A stretch of 64,000 nt of DNA, taken from positions 1 through 64,000 of the forward strand of contig CAZVUO010000002.1 of NCBI GenBank assembly GCA_964630235.1. The letters run 5' to 3'. Shown one piece after another: positions 27,341-35,920 of this stretch (positions are counted from its first letter, which is position 1; each line of letters starts with the position of its first letter). The position numbers were made by a program, and so were the translations under genes. Origin of the DNA: JBFLYH01 sp964630235. Lineage in GTDB: Bacteria; Oederibacteriota; JAAXVQ01; JAUVAV01. The notes below the pieces were generated by a model. It searched no databases, was not told the origin of the DNA, and worked only from the letters and a program-made list of their open reading frames with translations.

Positions 27341-27703
27341 TCAGCGGCCATCCATGAATTTAGAGACCGCCGCAGCCTCGTTGTCGGCAATGGTGAATAA
27401 CTCGGAAAAACCAAGCAGATCGAACACTTTGTAAATTTTGGGGGACAAATTGATCAACACAATATCCCCATGGTTGTCGCGAATCTCGTCAATGACGCCC
27501 ATAAAGGTCCCCAACCCCGCGCTGCTGATGTAATCCAGCTGCGCCAGATTGACGATCAGTTTGAATTTTTTATCCTTGATCAGCCGGTTGAAGGTTTCTT
27601 CCAGCTCGGCGACCGTATAGGCGTCCAAAAAGCCCTCGACATTGAGCACCGTACAGTCGGGATTAAGCGAGGAACTTTGGACCGACACGTTAATTTTCTT
27701 CAT
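27341..27703 (-). CDS. STAS-domain anti-anti-sigma factor (RsbV/SpoIIAA-like)
   Basis: 120 residues, a single STAS domain. The phosphorylation site is in LAQLDYISSAGLGTFMGV. The Ser pair after the Ile is where RsbW-type kinases phosphorylate. Strong ribosome site GGAGGTGTCTGG-ATG. With the kinase downstream and the SpoIIE phosphatase upstream, it completes a partner-switching triad in which the dephosphorylated STAS protein sequesters the kinase. Confidence 0.94.
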   Translation of the reverse strand: MKKINVSVQSSSLNPDCTVLNVEGFLDAYTVAELEETFNRLIKDKKFKLIVNLAQLDYISSAGLGTFMGVIDEIRDNHGDIVLINLSPKIYKVFDLLGFSELFTIADNEAAAVSKFMDGR

Positions 27704-27802
27704 CCAGACACCTCCGCCTCAACAGTGACCCGTGGGGTTGGGTGCACTGAAAAGGCAGTTTAGCATAAGGGCAATTTGAAATAAAGTGTTTTTTTCCGCC
27801 CT

Positions 27803-29320
27803 TCAGACCACCTTGACCGTGAGGAGCGTAATGTCGTCGTGCTGTTCGGCGCCGCCAACGAATTCCATCAGTTCGTTGACCACAATTTCGGTGATCTGCT
27901 TGGCCGTGCCATCCACCGTGCGGCTGACCACCTGGGCCAGGCGCTCCTCGGTAAATTCCTGATCCTGTTTATTCATCGCCTCGGTGACGCCGTCCGTGTA
28001 GATGAGGAACACATCTCCCGGCTTCAGCGGGATATTCACGGCCTGCATTTTCTTGTCGAAGCGTTCCCCGCTGTCGAGCCCCAGTGCAATCCCGGCGGGG
28101 TTATACAGCTCCACTTTGCCGCCCTTGTGCCCCAAAATCATGGGATTGTGCCCCGCATTGGCGCAATTGATAATCTTCCTCTGCAGGTCGATCAGCACGT
28201 AAAACATGGTCACGAACATCCCGCGTTTAATGTCCTTGAACAGCAGGGCGTTGGTTTTGGTGAGAATTTTATACGCATCGGCCAGGTAAACCTGGGAGCG
28301 CAAAATGCTTCGGGTCATGACCATGCCCAGCGACCCGGGTACGCCCTTCCCGGAAACGTCCGCCACGGTCATGCCCAGCAACTTGTCGCTCAGCCGGTGA
28401 AAATCGTAATAATCGCCGCCGACTTCCTTCGCGGACTTGTAGAATGACACGATCTCGATGCCCGGGACCACGGGATCTTCTTTCGGGAGCAGTACCGCCT
28501 GGATCTTGCGGGCGGTTTCCAGCTCCTGCTCCATCTTCTCCTTCTCGATCAGGTTCTTCTGTGCGCTTTTCAAATCGCTGGTCATGCGGTTGAACACGTT
28601 GGCCAGATTGCCGATCTCATCCTGGCTTTTGACGGAAATGGAGTAATCCAGGTTGCCCTGGCCGATGATCATGGCGCCCGCTTCCAGGGCCTTGATCGGC
28701 CGGACGATAACAGAGACGAGGATGAACGTCACGACAATCCCGGTCAAAACAAAACCGATGGCTAAAATAACGATCTGCATCACCGCGGACTGAATGAGCG
28801 CGTCGATCAGGGACTGAGACAAACCGATATGCACTTCGCCCAGCTTGGCCTGGTCCTGCAGGAGAACCGGCACCGCGATATTGATGGTTTTGGTGTTCTT
28901 GAACTGAAAGGGCTTGGAAATAGACAGGTTTTTGTTCCCGAGCGGCTCCACGCCGGGCGGCCGTTGGTAAACCTTGCCGGCCTCGGAAACCGTGTTGTGG
29001 GCCAACGTCATGCCGTCTTCGTCCACGATCAAGGCGTACATGACGCCTTTGTTGGTCATCGCATCCTTGACCAGAATGGTCAGGGGCAAAATTTCCTTGC
29101 GGAGCATCGTTTTTTCGGCGTTGACAGCCATGTTTTTCGCGATCGTGATACCGCGCTGCTCCATTTCGGCGCGCAGGGCTTTTTCCTCGCCGCGCAGAGC
29201 CAGGTAGCTGATGGAAATGATGGTCAGGGTCAGCAGCAGGGTGATGGACAGCCCGAATTTAAAACGGAGACTTTTCTTCGACTTGGGAATGTCCGAAGGC
29301 CTGGAGGGGTTGGTTGGCAT
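27803..29320 (-). CDS. Membrane SpoIIE/RsbU-type PP2C phosphatase with HAMP
   Basis: 505 residues. A first helix (about 20-43), an extracytoplasmic sensor (44-184) with YALIVDEDGMTLAHN, a second helix (185-207), HAMP (VIVRPIKALEAGA), a coiled coil (QKNLIEKEKMEQELETARKIQ) and a PP2C phosphatase (290-505). The phosphatase has KEVGGDYYDF and VADVSGKGVPGSL, with metal-binding Asp residues, NAGHNP, FLIYTDGVTEA and EQHDDITLL. It should dephosphorylate the STAS protein in response to a signal sensed outside the cytoplasmic membrane. The ATG has AGGAGAAAGG upstream. Confidence 0.95.
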   Translation of the reverse strand: MPTNPSRPSDIPKSKKSLRFKFGLSITLLLTLTIISISYLALRGEEKALRAEMEQRGITIAKNMAVNAEKTMLRKEILPLTILVKDAMTNKGVMYALIVDEDGMTLAHNTVSEAGKVYQRPPGVEPLGNKNLSISKPFQFKNTKTINIAVPVLLQDQAKLGEVHIGLSQSLIDALIQSAVMQIVILAIGFVLTGIVVTFILVSVIVRPIKALEAGAMIIGQGNLDYSISVKSQDEIGNLANVFNRMTSDLKSAQKNLIEKEKMEQELETARKIQAVLLPKEDPVVPGIEIVSFYKSAKEVGGDYYDFHRLSDKLLGMTVADVSGKGVPGSLGMVMTRSILRSQVYLADAYKILTKTNALLFKDIKRGMFVTMFYVLIDLQRKIINCANAGHNPMILGHKGGKVELYNPAGIALGLDSGERFDKKMQAVNIPLKPGDVFLIYTDGVTEAMNKQDQEFTEERLAQVVSRTVDGTAKQITEIVVNELMEFVGGAEQHDDITLLTVKVV

Positions 29321-29485
29321 GGAATACCTTTCTCCTGCAACGCCGCAAAACCCGGCGCAAGTCTTGAATACAGGCCGTAAGCGGCGTTTCCCGCCCGCAG
29401 TGGCGGAGCCACCTCAGGACCGGATGTCATCCGTGATCAACGCCCTAAAGCCGAAGCGCCCCGAGGTGACCCGGCCTAAAAAAAC

Positions 29486-31462
29486 CTACTGTGTCTTAAT
29501 ACCACGTTTTTCCATTTCTTTCAATTCCATTTCCGCTTTGGTAATGGAACTTTTCGCTTCCTGGTTCTCGGGATCCAGGACCAGAATTTTCCGCCAGACC
29601 TCGATCGCCCGGCGGTTTTGTCCGTCCAGGTACAAAGAAACGCCATCGTAATAAAGCTTCTTGATTTCCTCCTTGCTGACCGTCACCTGGGCCACCTTGC
29701 CGGTCAGGTTGGTGAGGTATTCGGAAGCTTCGTCATTATCCGGATCCAGCTTCAGCACTTCGTTGAATTTCTCCTTGGCTTCGGTGGCCCGTCCGGAGTT
29801 GAGCAATTCCACGCCCCGGGCCATCAGCGCCTTGACATTCTCACGCAGCTGGGTACGCGTTTTGTACAGCAAGTTTTTGATGCCCTGGTCGTTGGGGTCC
29901 AGTTCGGCCGCCCGCTCCAGACTGAAAATCGCCTCCCGCAGCTTTCCCTGCGACAGGAGTTCGATTCCCTTGCGGTAATTCTTTTCGGTCCCCGACTTCT
30001 GTTCGTTCTGAATCTGGTTGACGTACTTTTGCGCCAGCAGGTTCGACGGATCGCGTTTGATGGTCTTGATGTCCTGCAAGGCGGCGCGGACGTTCCCCCG
30101 CTTGGCGCTGTCCAAGGCCAGCGCCGCGCCGAGCTCCTCTTTTTCCTGTTTCTTCAGTTTGACCTTGTCCAGGCCGGCGCGGGCCTGCTTGTTCTTGGGA
30201 TCAAGTTTCAGGGCCGCGTGAAACTCGCGGTAGGCATCCTGCTGCATATTCTGCAGCAGCAAGGTCTCGCCTTGGGCCACGTGTTCCTTGATCTTGGACT
30301 CCAGTTTGACCTGCGCCGTCTGGATGAATTTATTCGCGGTCTCGTTCTTCGGTTCCAGCTTCAGCACGCTGTTCCAGGCCTCAACCGCCTGTTCGAAATC
30401 CCCTTCAAAATAATCCTTGCTGCCCTTGCGCAGGTAGTGGTCAATCGCCTTGGCGCGGACGGAACTGTACGTGCGTTTGGCAGACCGGTCGTCCGGGTAG
30501 AGCTTGAGGATCTGCCGGTAATAATACAGCGCCTTGATATACTCCCCCTGGTCTTCGTAGGCGACGGCGACCTGGCGGAGGGCTTCCAGGTAGTTTTTCT
30601 TCAACTTCAGCGCCTGCTTGAATTTTTTAATGGCGATTTCGAGGTTTGCGTTCTTGTAAGCGATCAATCCCAATCCGTACTGGCTGATCGCATCCCCTGG
30701 ATTGATCCTGGCGGCCTTGGTGAAATTGTCGAACGCCTCTTGCAGCTCCCCTTTGCCCAGATTGGCAAAAGCCTGGTGGTTGAGCATGGTCGCGTTGTCC
30801 GGCAGGTAAGCTTTGGACTGCTGGACCAGTTTGATCACATCGGTATATTTGTACTGATCCAGATAAAGCTGGGCCAACCGGTCATAGGCCGAGAGAGATT
30901 TCGGGTCCGCCTTGATCAAGCGTCTGTACGTCCCGGTCGCTTCATCCACCCGATTGAGATTGGCATAAATGAACGCGAGATTGGTGAGCGCATCCACGTT
31001 CTCGGACTGAATGCGCAGGCTTTCCTGCAGCATGTTGATCGCCTGGTCGGCCTTGTTCTGGTTGAAATAAACCAGGCTCAGGTTATTACGGGCGTCAACA
31101 TTGTTCCCGTTGAGACCCAGGGTCTTGGTGAGGTATTTTTCCGCCTCGCCCAGCTGGCCCAGGCGCAGGTTCACCGATCCCAGCAGCACCAGGGCTTCCT
31201 CGTCCTTGCCGTCTATCTGGATCACTTTGTTGAGGGATTCGATGGCGTTTTCGTAGCGCCCATTCTGATAGTAGTATAGGCCTAAATTGAAGTGCGCGTT
31301 GGGGTTGTTGGGTTCGGCGGCGATCTTGTCCTTGAGCTTGGTCAGCGTCTTGTCTTCGGCCGAAGATAAAACCGGCAATCCCAGGAGCAGCACTCCCAAC
31401 AGGACCCAGAGGCATCCCGGGCTCTTTTTATCCGACATTCTGTGCCGCAGGCTGGTTTCCAT
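29486..31462 (-). CDS. Large exported TPR-repeat protein
   Basis: About 658 residues. Start at ATG 31462 (GGGGA eight bases upstream). A GTG at 31492 close behind AAGGAG is an alternative. A signal sequence (CLWVLLGVLLLGLPVLSSA) suggests export to the periplasm or membrane. The rest is roughly 14-15 tetratricopeptide repeats with the usual motif (NAHFNLGLYYYQNGRYENAIESL; AISQYGLGLIAYKNANLEIAI), becoming less regular after about residue 360. TPRs bind proteins. The partner is unknown, and the nearby two-membrane signalling genes do not settle it. Downstream of a consensus promoter in an AT-rich gap. Confidence 0.9.
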   Translation of the reverse strand: METSLRHRMSDKKSPGCLWVLLGVLLLGLPVLSSAEDKTLTKLKDKIAAEPNNPNAHFNLGLYYYQNGRYENAIESLNKVIQIDGKDEEALVLLGSVNLRLGQLGEAEKYLTKTLGLNGNNVDARNNLSLVYFNQNKADQAINMLQESLRIQSENVDALTNLAFIYANLNRVDEATGTYRRLIKADPKSLSAYDRLAQLYLDQYKYTDVIKLVQQSKAYLPDNATMLNHQAFANLGKGELQEAFDNFTKAARINPGDAISQYGLGLIAYKNANLEIAIKKFKQALKLKKNYLEALRQVAVAYEDQGEYIKALYYYRQILKLYPDDRSAKRTYSSVRAKAIDHYLRKGSKDYFEGDFEQAVEAWNSVLKLEPKNETANKFIQTAQVKLESKIKEHVAQGETLLLQNMQQDAYREFHAALKLDPKNKQARAGLDKVKLKKQEKEELGAALALDSAKRGNVRAALQDIKTIKRDPSNLLAQKYVNQIQNEQKSGTEKNYRKGIELLSQGKLREAIFSLERAAELDPNDQGIKNLLYKTRTQLRENVKALMARGVELLNSGRATEAKEKFNEVLKLDPDNDEASEYLTNLTGKVAQVTVSKEEIKKLYYDGVSLYLDGQNRRAIEVWRKILVLDPENQEAKSSITKAEMELKEMEKRGIKTQ

Positions 31463-31511
31463 AGCATATATCCCCAAACTAGATATACCCACTTCTCCTT
31501 CTACGATTCTA

Positions 31512-31540
31512 AATATAATTCTTTTTATATTTTTTGTCAA
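31512..31540 (-). promoter_or_regulatory. Consensus sigma70 promoter of the TPR gene
   Basis: Minus-strand TTGACA (31540-31535), 17-bp spacer, TATATT (31517-31512), in an AT-rich stretch (31500-31640) that contrasts with the GC-rich surroundings. Expected start near 31505. Confidence 0.75.
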
Positions 31541-31642
31541 ATATTATTATGATATTTTGTAAATTATGTAAGGTTTTTTTTGTCTGGAAATTGTATGTTT
31601 TTTTTAATTATTTTTGTTTTTATATTTAAATATAAAGGTTTT

Positions 31643-31718
31643 TGGTGAGCCGGGAGAGGCTCGAACTCTCGACACCCGCCTTAAAAGGGCGGTGCTCTAC
31701 CTACTGAGCTACCGGCTC
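31643..31718 (-). tRNA. tRNA-Lys (anticodon TTT)
   Basis: 76 nt with encoded CCA. Acceptor arms GAGCCGG/CCGGCTC, D-loop AGCTCAGTAGGTAGAGC, anticodon loop CTTTTAA inside a GC-rich stem, T-arm GTTCGAGCC. The 5' end lies three bases after the purA stop codon, so it is likely cut from the purA mRNA by RNase P. Confidence 0.97.
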
Positions 31719-31721
31719 ATA

Positions 31722-33008
31722 TCAATCAAGGAATTGACTCCGGAGGATGGTTTGGGTTCTATCCGGGCCAACTGATAAAATGGAGATGCGGGCACCCACG
31801 AGTTCTTCCAGCCGGCGCAGATACTTCTGCGCTTTTTGAGGAAGATCTTCGTAGCGCTTGATATCGGTGATGGATTCTTGCCAGCCGTCCATCTCTTCGT
31901 AAACCGGTTCCAAATCTTCGATGTCCTCGAGCGCCGCGGGAAAACTGGTCAGGACCTGACCGCGCAGGCGATAGCCTACGCAGATCTTCACGGATGGCAT
32001 GCCGCTCAGCACGTCGAGTTTGGTAACCGCCATATCGTCGAAACCATTCAGCATGCGCGCCCGCTTCACCACCATGGCGTCAAACCAGCCGCAGCGGCGG
32101 GGACGCCCGGTCGTGGCGCCGAACTCCTGGCCGCGTTCGCGGAGCGCAACGCCCCCATCTTCCCACTCGGTCGGAAACGGCCCGGCGCCCACGCGCGTGG
32201 TGTAGGCTTTCACGATCCCGAGCACGGAGTCTATTTTCGTGGGAGGGACCCCGGTGCCGATACAGACGCCGCCGGCCAGCGGATGCGAGGAGGTGACATA
32301 GGGATAGGTCCCGAAATCAACGTCCAGGAACGTTCCCTGCGCTCCTTCGAAGAGGACCTTGCGCCCCTCGGCGATCAGGCCGTTCACCAAGCTGGCGGTG
32401 TCGGCCATGTAAGGCTTGAGGCGGCGTCCGAGGGCCAGATACTCGTCGAGCAGAACCCCGATCGAAAAAACCGGCTGCGCGAAATAATGCTCGAGGAGAT
32501 AATTTTTTTCAGCCAAATTGCGTTCCAGACGCCGACGCAAGCGGTCCGCGTCCATCAGGTCAATGACGCGGATGCCGATGCGGCCGTATTTGTCCGCATA
32601 AGTCGGACCGATCCCGCGGTGCGTGGTGTCAATCTTGCCTTCCCCGAGTTTGGATTCATTGGCTTTGTCCAGCGCTCGGTGAAAACTGAAGGTCACCGGC
32701 GCCAGCTCGCTGATCTTTAAATTCTCCCCCACGGTCACGCCTGCGGCTTCAAGGGTCTGAATTTCCGCGAGCAGGGATTCGGGGTCAATCACCACGCCAT
32801 TGCCGATGACGCAGACTTTCCCCGGATGAAGGATGCCGCAGGGGATCAGATGCAGGACGTGCTTTTGACCGCCGAACACGACCGTATGGCCGGCGTTGCT
32901 GCCGCCCTGGTACCGGACCACGGCGTCGGCCCGGTCGGAGAGCAGATCAATGATCTTTCCTTTTCCCTCGTCGCCCCACTGGGCGCCGACGATGACTAGG
33001 TTGGGCAT
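31722..33008 (-). CDS. purA: Adenylosuccinate synthetase
   Basis: 428 residues, the normal length. N-terminal MPNLVIVGAQWGDEGKGKII holds the GTP-binding loop and catalytic Asp13. Next come QGGSNAGHTV with the catalytic His, then HRGIGPTYADK, TTGRPRRCGW and VTKLDVLSG near the end. It joins aspartate to IMP with GTP, the first committed step to AMP. Third gene of an aminotransferase-serA-purA-tRNA transcription unit. Confidence 0.98.
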   Translation of the reverse strand: MPNLVIVGAQWGDEGKGKIIDLLSDRADAVVRYQGGSNAGHTVVFGGQKHVLHLIPCGILHPGKVCVIGNGVVIDPESLLAEIQTLEAAGVTVGENLKISELAPVTFSFHRALDKANESKLGEGKIDTTHRGIGPTYADKYGRIGIRVIDLMDADRLRRRLERNLAEKNYLLEHYFAQPVFSIGVLLDEYLALGRRLKPYMADTASLVNGLIAEGRKVLFEGAQGTFLDVDFGTYPYVTSSHPLAGGVCIGTGVPPTKIDSVLGIVKAYTTRVGAGPFPTEWEDGGVALRERGQEFGATTGRPRRCGWFDAMVVKRARMLNGFDDMAVTKLDVLSGMPSVKICVGYRLRGQVLTSFPAALEDIEDLEPVYEEMDGWQESITDIKRYEDLPQKAQKYLRRLEELVGARISILSVGPDRTQTILRSQFLD

Positions 33009-33027
33009 GATCGCGTATCCCGGCGGC

Positions 33028-34614
33028 CTAGAGATTCACGCACTTCATGCTTTGGATCTTCGCCGTTTGCTTGAGCTGGGTGACCAGGTCGTCCGGAACC
33101 TCCGAATCAATGTTCAGGATGCTCACGGCCTCGCTGCCCAGTTCCTTGCGGCCCATGTGCAACGCGGCAATGTTCACGCCGGCGTTGCCCAGCATGGTGC
33201 CCATGCGGCCGACGATCCCCGGTTCATCCTTGTGCACGAAAACGAGCAGGTGGCCGCTCGGGCTGAAATCCGTATGGTAGCCGAAGAGCGAAACCACGAA
33301 CGGCTCGCGTTTCTTGCCGATCAGCGTGCCCACAATTTCCCGTTTCTCTTTCTCGGTCTCGACCTCCACGCTGACCGTGCTGGTGAAATCCATGGTGTCC
33401 TGGGAGGTCGTGGTTACGACTTCCACGCCCCGCTCCTTGGCCAAAACCCGGGCGTTGACGAAATTCAACACCTCCGACAGCATGACCGACAGCAGCCCCT
33501 TGACCGCGGAAACCGTGATCAATTCCGAGGGATAGTCGCACACCTCGCCGGCCAGCTTGACGGTGATCTTCTTGATCTGCCCGTCCGTTACCTGGCCGAG
33601 GAAGCGGCCCAGGCAATCGGCGAGGTCAAGATAGGGCGACATGTCCTTCAGCAGTTCGGGCGAGACCGACGGGATGTTGATGGCGTTGCGGATCAGCCCG
33701 CCCTTGAGGGCGTCACGGATCTGTTCCGCGATCACAATGCCGACGTTGACCTGGGCTTCCTCGGTCGAGGCGCCCAGATGCGGGGTAAGCACCAGGTTGG
33801 GAACTTTGAGCAGCTCGGGATCGGTCGGCGGCTCCGGATCGTACACATCCAGCGCCGCGCCGGCGATGACGCCGTTTCTCAGCGCCTCGCGCAGCTCGTC
33901 CTGGCGGACGATCCCGCCGCGCGCGCAGTTGAGCACGCGGGCCGTGCGCTTCATTTTCTTGAACTGCTCCATGCCCAGGAGCCCCGCGGTTTCCTTGTTT
34001 TTGGGCGTGTGCACGCTGATGAAATCCGCGGTGGTGATGATCTCGTCCAGCGTGGCCAGCTGTACGTTAAGCTGGTCGGCCTTCTCCCGCGTGAGGAAAG
34101 GATCGCAGGCCTTCACGGTCATGGAGAACGCCTGGGCGCGTTTGGCCAGTTCGGTGCCGATGCGTCCGAGCCCGATGATGCCCAGCACTTTTCCGTAAAG
34201 CTCGGTGCCCATGAACTGCTTGCGTTCCCATTTGCCCTCGCGCATGGAGCGGTCGGCCTGGGGGATGTTGCGGGCCAGGGCCACCATCATGGAGAAGGTG
34301 TGTTCCGCCGTGGAGATGGTGTTGCCGTCCGGGGTATTCATGACGATCACGCCGCGGCGCGTGGCTTCCGCCACGTCCACATTGTCAATGCCCACGCCCG
34401 CCCGGCCGACGACTTTGAGCTTTTTCCCCGCCTCCAGCACTTCCTTGGTGACCTTGGAGTCGCTCCGGATGATCAGGGCGTCGTAGTCGCCGATGATCTT
34501 GAGCAGTTCCTCGGGTTTGACCTTTTCGCGGGCGTCCAGCTGAATATCCGGATCGGTTTTGAGCACCGCCTGCCCTTCCGCGGCCAAATTATCGCTGATG
34601 AGCACTTTAAACAT
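33028..34614 (-). CDS. serA: D-3-phosphoglycerate dehydrogenase (long form)
   Basis: 528 residues. Substrate and NAD domains (VVGRAGVGIDNVDV; VLGIIGLGRIGTELAKRAQAF; catalytic Arg in NCARGGIV; LTPHLGASTEEAQ with the catalytic His), then the intervening ASB domain (about 320-450) and a C-terminal ACT domain (LLVFVHKDEPGIVGRMGTML). It oxidises 3-phosphoglycerate to 3-phosphohydroxypyruvate, the first step of serine synthesis. The ACT/ASB part usually gives serine control. It is 32 bp downstream of a class V aminotransferase gene, the likely next enzyme. Confidence 0.97.
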   Translation of the reverse strand: MFKVLISDNLAAEGQAVLKTDPDIQLDAREKVKPEELLKIIGDYDALIIRSDSKVTKEVLEAGKKLKVVGRAGVGIDNVDVAEATRRGVIVMNTPDGNTISTAEHTFSMMVALARNIPQADRSMREGKWERKQFMGTELYGKVLGIIGLGRIGTELAKRAQAFSMTVKACDPFLTREKADQLNVQLATLDEIITTADFISVHTPKNKETAGLLGMEQFKKMKRTARVLNCARGGIVRQDELREALRNGVIAGAALDVYDPEPPTDPELLKVPNLVLTPHLGASTEEAQVNVGIVIAEQIRDALKGGLIRNAINIPSVSPELLKDMSPYLDLADCLGRFLGQVTDGQIKKITVKLAGEVCDYPSELITVSAVKGLLSVMLSEVLNFVNARVLAKERGVEVVTTTSQDTMDFTSTVSVEVETEKEKREIVGTLIGKKREPFVVSLFGYHTDFSPSGHLLVFVHKDEPGIVGRMGTMLGNAGVNIAALHMGRKELGSEAVSILNIDSEVPDDLVTQLKQTAKIQSMKCVNL

Positions 34615-34646
34615 GCGCGTCCCCTCCTCGTTTCGGTTCCGAGATG

Positions 34647-35795
34647 CTATCCAAACAGGACCTTCTCCGCGGCGGCGACGCCCGCGCCCAGGGTGATCGC
34701 GTACCCCTGTTCGCGCAACGCCCGTTCCACGGCCGCGACCGTCGCGATCACGTCCCAGTCATCCGCGAAACCGAGGTGTCCGATGCGGAAAATCGTGTCC
34801 TTCACTTTTCCCTGCCCGCCCGCGAGGGTGATGCCGTAGGTGTCGCGGACGGTCTTGAACAGTTTTTTTCCATCCACGCCCGCGGGCACGACGATCGAGG
34901 TCACGGCGTTGCTCGGCTGCCCGGTGCAGAAGAGTTTGAGCCCCAGGGCTTCCATGGCCGCCCGGGTCGCGGCGCCCATTTTCGCGTGCCGCGCCCACAC
35001 CGCCTCCAGCCCTTCCTTCTCCAGCAGCTTGATGGATTCCGCCAGCTGGATGATCAGGGATATGGAAGGCGTATAGGGCGTGTTGGCCAGCGCTTCCTCG
35101 GTCATCGCCTTCTGCGACTTCTCCCAGCTGAAATAAAATTTCGGCAGCTTGGACGCCTTGGCCAGGGCCCAGGCTTTGGCGGAGATGGAGACCATGGCCA
35201 GTCCCGGCGGGATCATCAGCCCTTTCTGGGCGCCGACCACGACCACGTCCGCGTTCCATTCGTCGGTTTTGAGCGGGATCGCGCCCAGGCCGGAGATGGC
35301 GTCCACCACCAGCACGGCCGGGGTTTTGGCCACGATCTTGCCGATGGCTTCGATGTCCGACTCCACGCCCGTGGAGGTTTCGGACAGGGTCGCGAAGACC
35401 ACCTTGATCTTGGGATTGGCCGCCAGCCTCTTTTCGATTTCCTGCGGGCTGACGCCAGCGCCCCACTCCACCTCGTAGTGCTCAACATCCACGCCGTAGG
35501 CCTTGGCGATCGCGGTCCAGCGGTTTCCGAAATTGCCGCAGGAAGCGACCAGGATCTGGTCTTGCGGCGAGCATAGATTGACCACGGCCGATTCCATGCC
35601 GCCAGTACCCGCGGCCGGGAAGATCAGCAGGTCATTTTTCGTAAGGAAGATCCGTTTCAGGCCAGCCACAACCTCGGTCAATAGCTGCCGGAAAGCCGGC
35701 GTGCGGTGGTGGATGATCGGCTTGGCGGCTTCCGCCAGCACCGTCGGCGGAATGTCGGTGGGGCCAGGCGTCATCAAACGTTTTTTATAAAGCAT
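34647..35795 (-). CDS. Class V aminotransferase (alanine-glyoxylate / serine-pyruvate family)
   Basis: 382 residues. MTPGPTDIPPTVL start, FPAAGTGGMESAVVNL, SETSTGVESDI, DAISGLGAIPL and the PLP lysine in VVVGAQKGLMIPPG. Family members act as serine-glyoxylate or serine-pyruvate transaminases. In many bacteria and archaea lacking SerC, a protein of this type next to serA is thought to make phosphoserine. Being first in the operon with serA supports a serine-pathway role here. AAGGAGG lies ten bases before the ATG. Confidence 0.9.
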   Translation of the reverse strand: MLYKKRLMTPGPTDIPPTVLAEAAKPIIHHRTPAFRQLLTEVVAGLKRIFLTKNDLLIFPAAGTGGMESAVVNLCSPQDQILVASCGNFGNRWTAIAKAYGVDVEHYEVEWGAGVSPQEIEKRLAANPKIKVVFATLSETSTGVESDIEAIGKIVAKTPAVLVVDAISGLGAIPLKTDEWNADVVVVGAQKGLMIPPGLAMVSISAKAWALAKASKLPKFYFSWEKSQKAMTEEALANTPYTPSISLIIQLAESIKLLEKEGLEAVWARHAKMGAATRAAMEALGLKLFCTGQPSNAVTSIVVPAGVDGKKLFKTVRDTYGITLAGGQGKVKDTIFRIGHLGFADDWDVIATVAAVERALREQGYAITLGAGVAAAEKVLFG

Positions 35796-35858
35796 CAGGG
35801 GGCTGCCTCCTTGGTTTTCTGGCCTGAATAAGGCGATTTCAGGATTTAAGACCGCGAC

Positions 35859-35887
35859 ACTCTACCATATTTAGCCCAGTGAAACAA
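35859..35887 (-). promoter_or_regulatory. Probable promoter of the aminotransferase-serA-purA operon
   Basis: Minus-strand TTGTTT (35887-35882), 17-bp spacer, TAGAGT (35864-35859). A weaker match than others in the window. The expected leader is about 57 nt. Confidence 0.45.
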
Positions 35888-35920
35888 TAGGCAGTGCTGA
35901 AAAAATGTGATGAAACGGGC

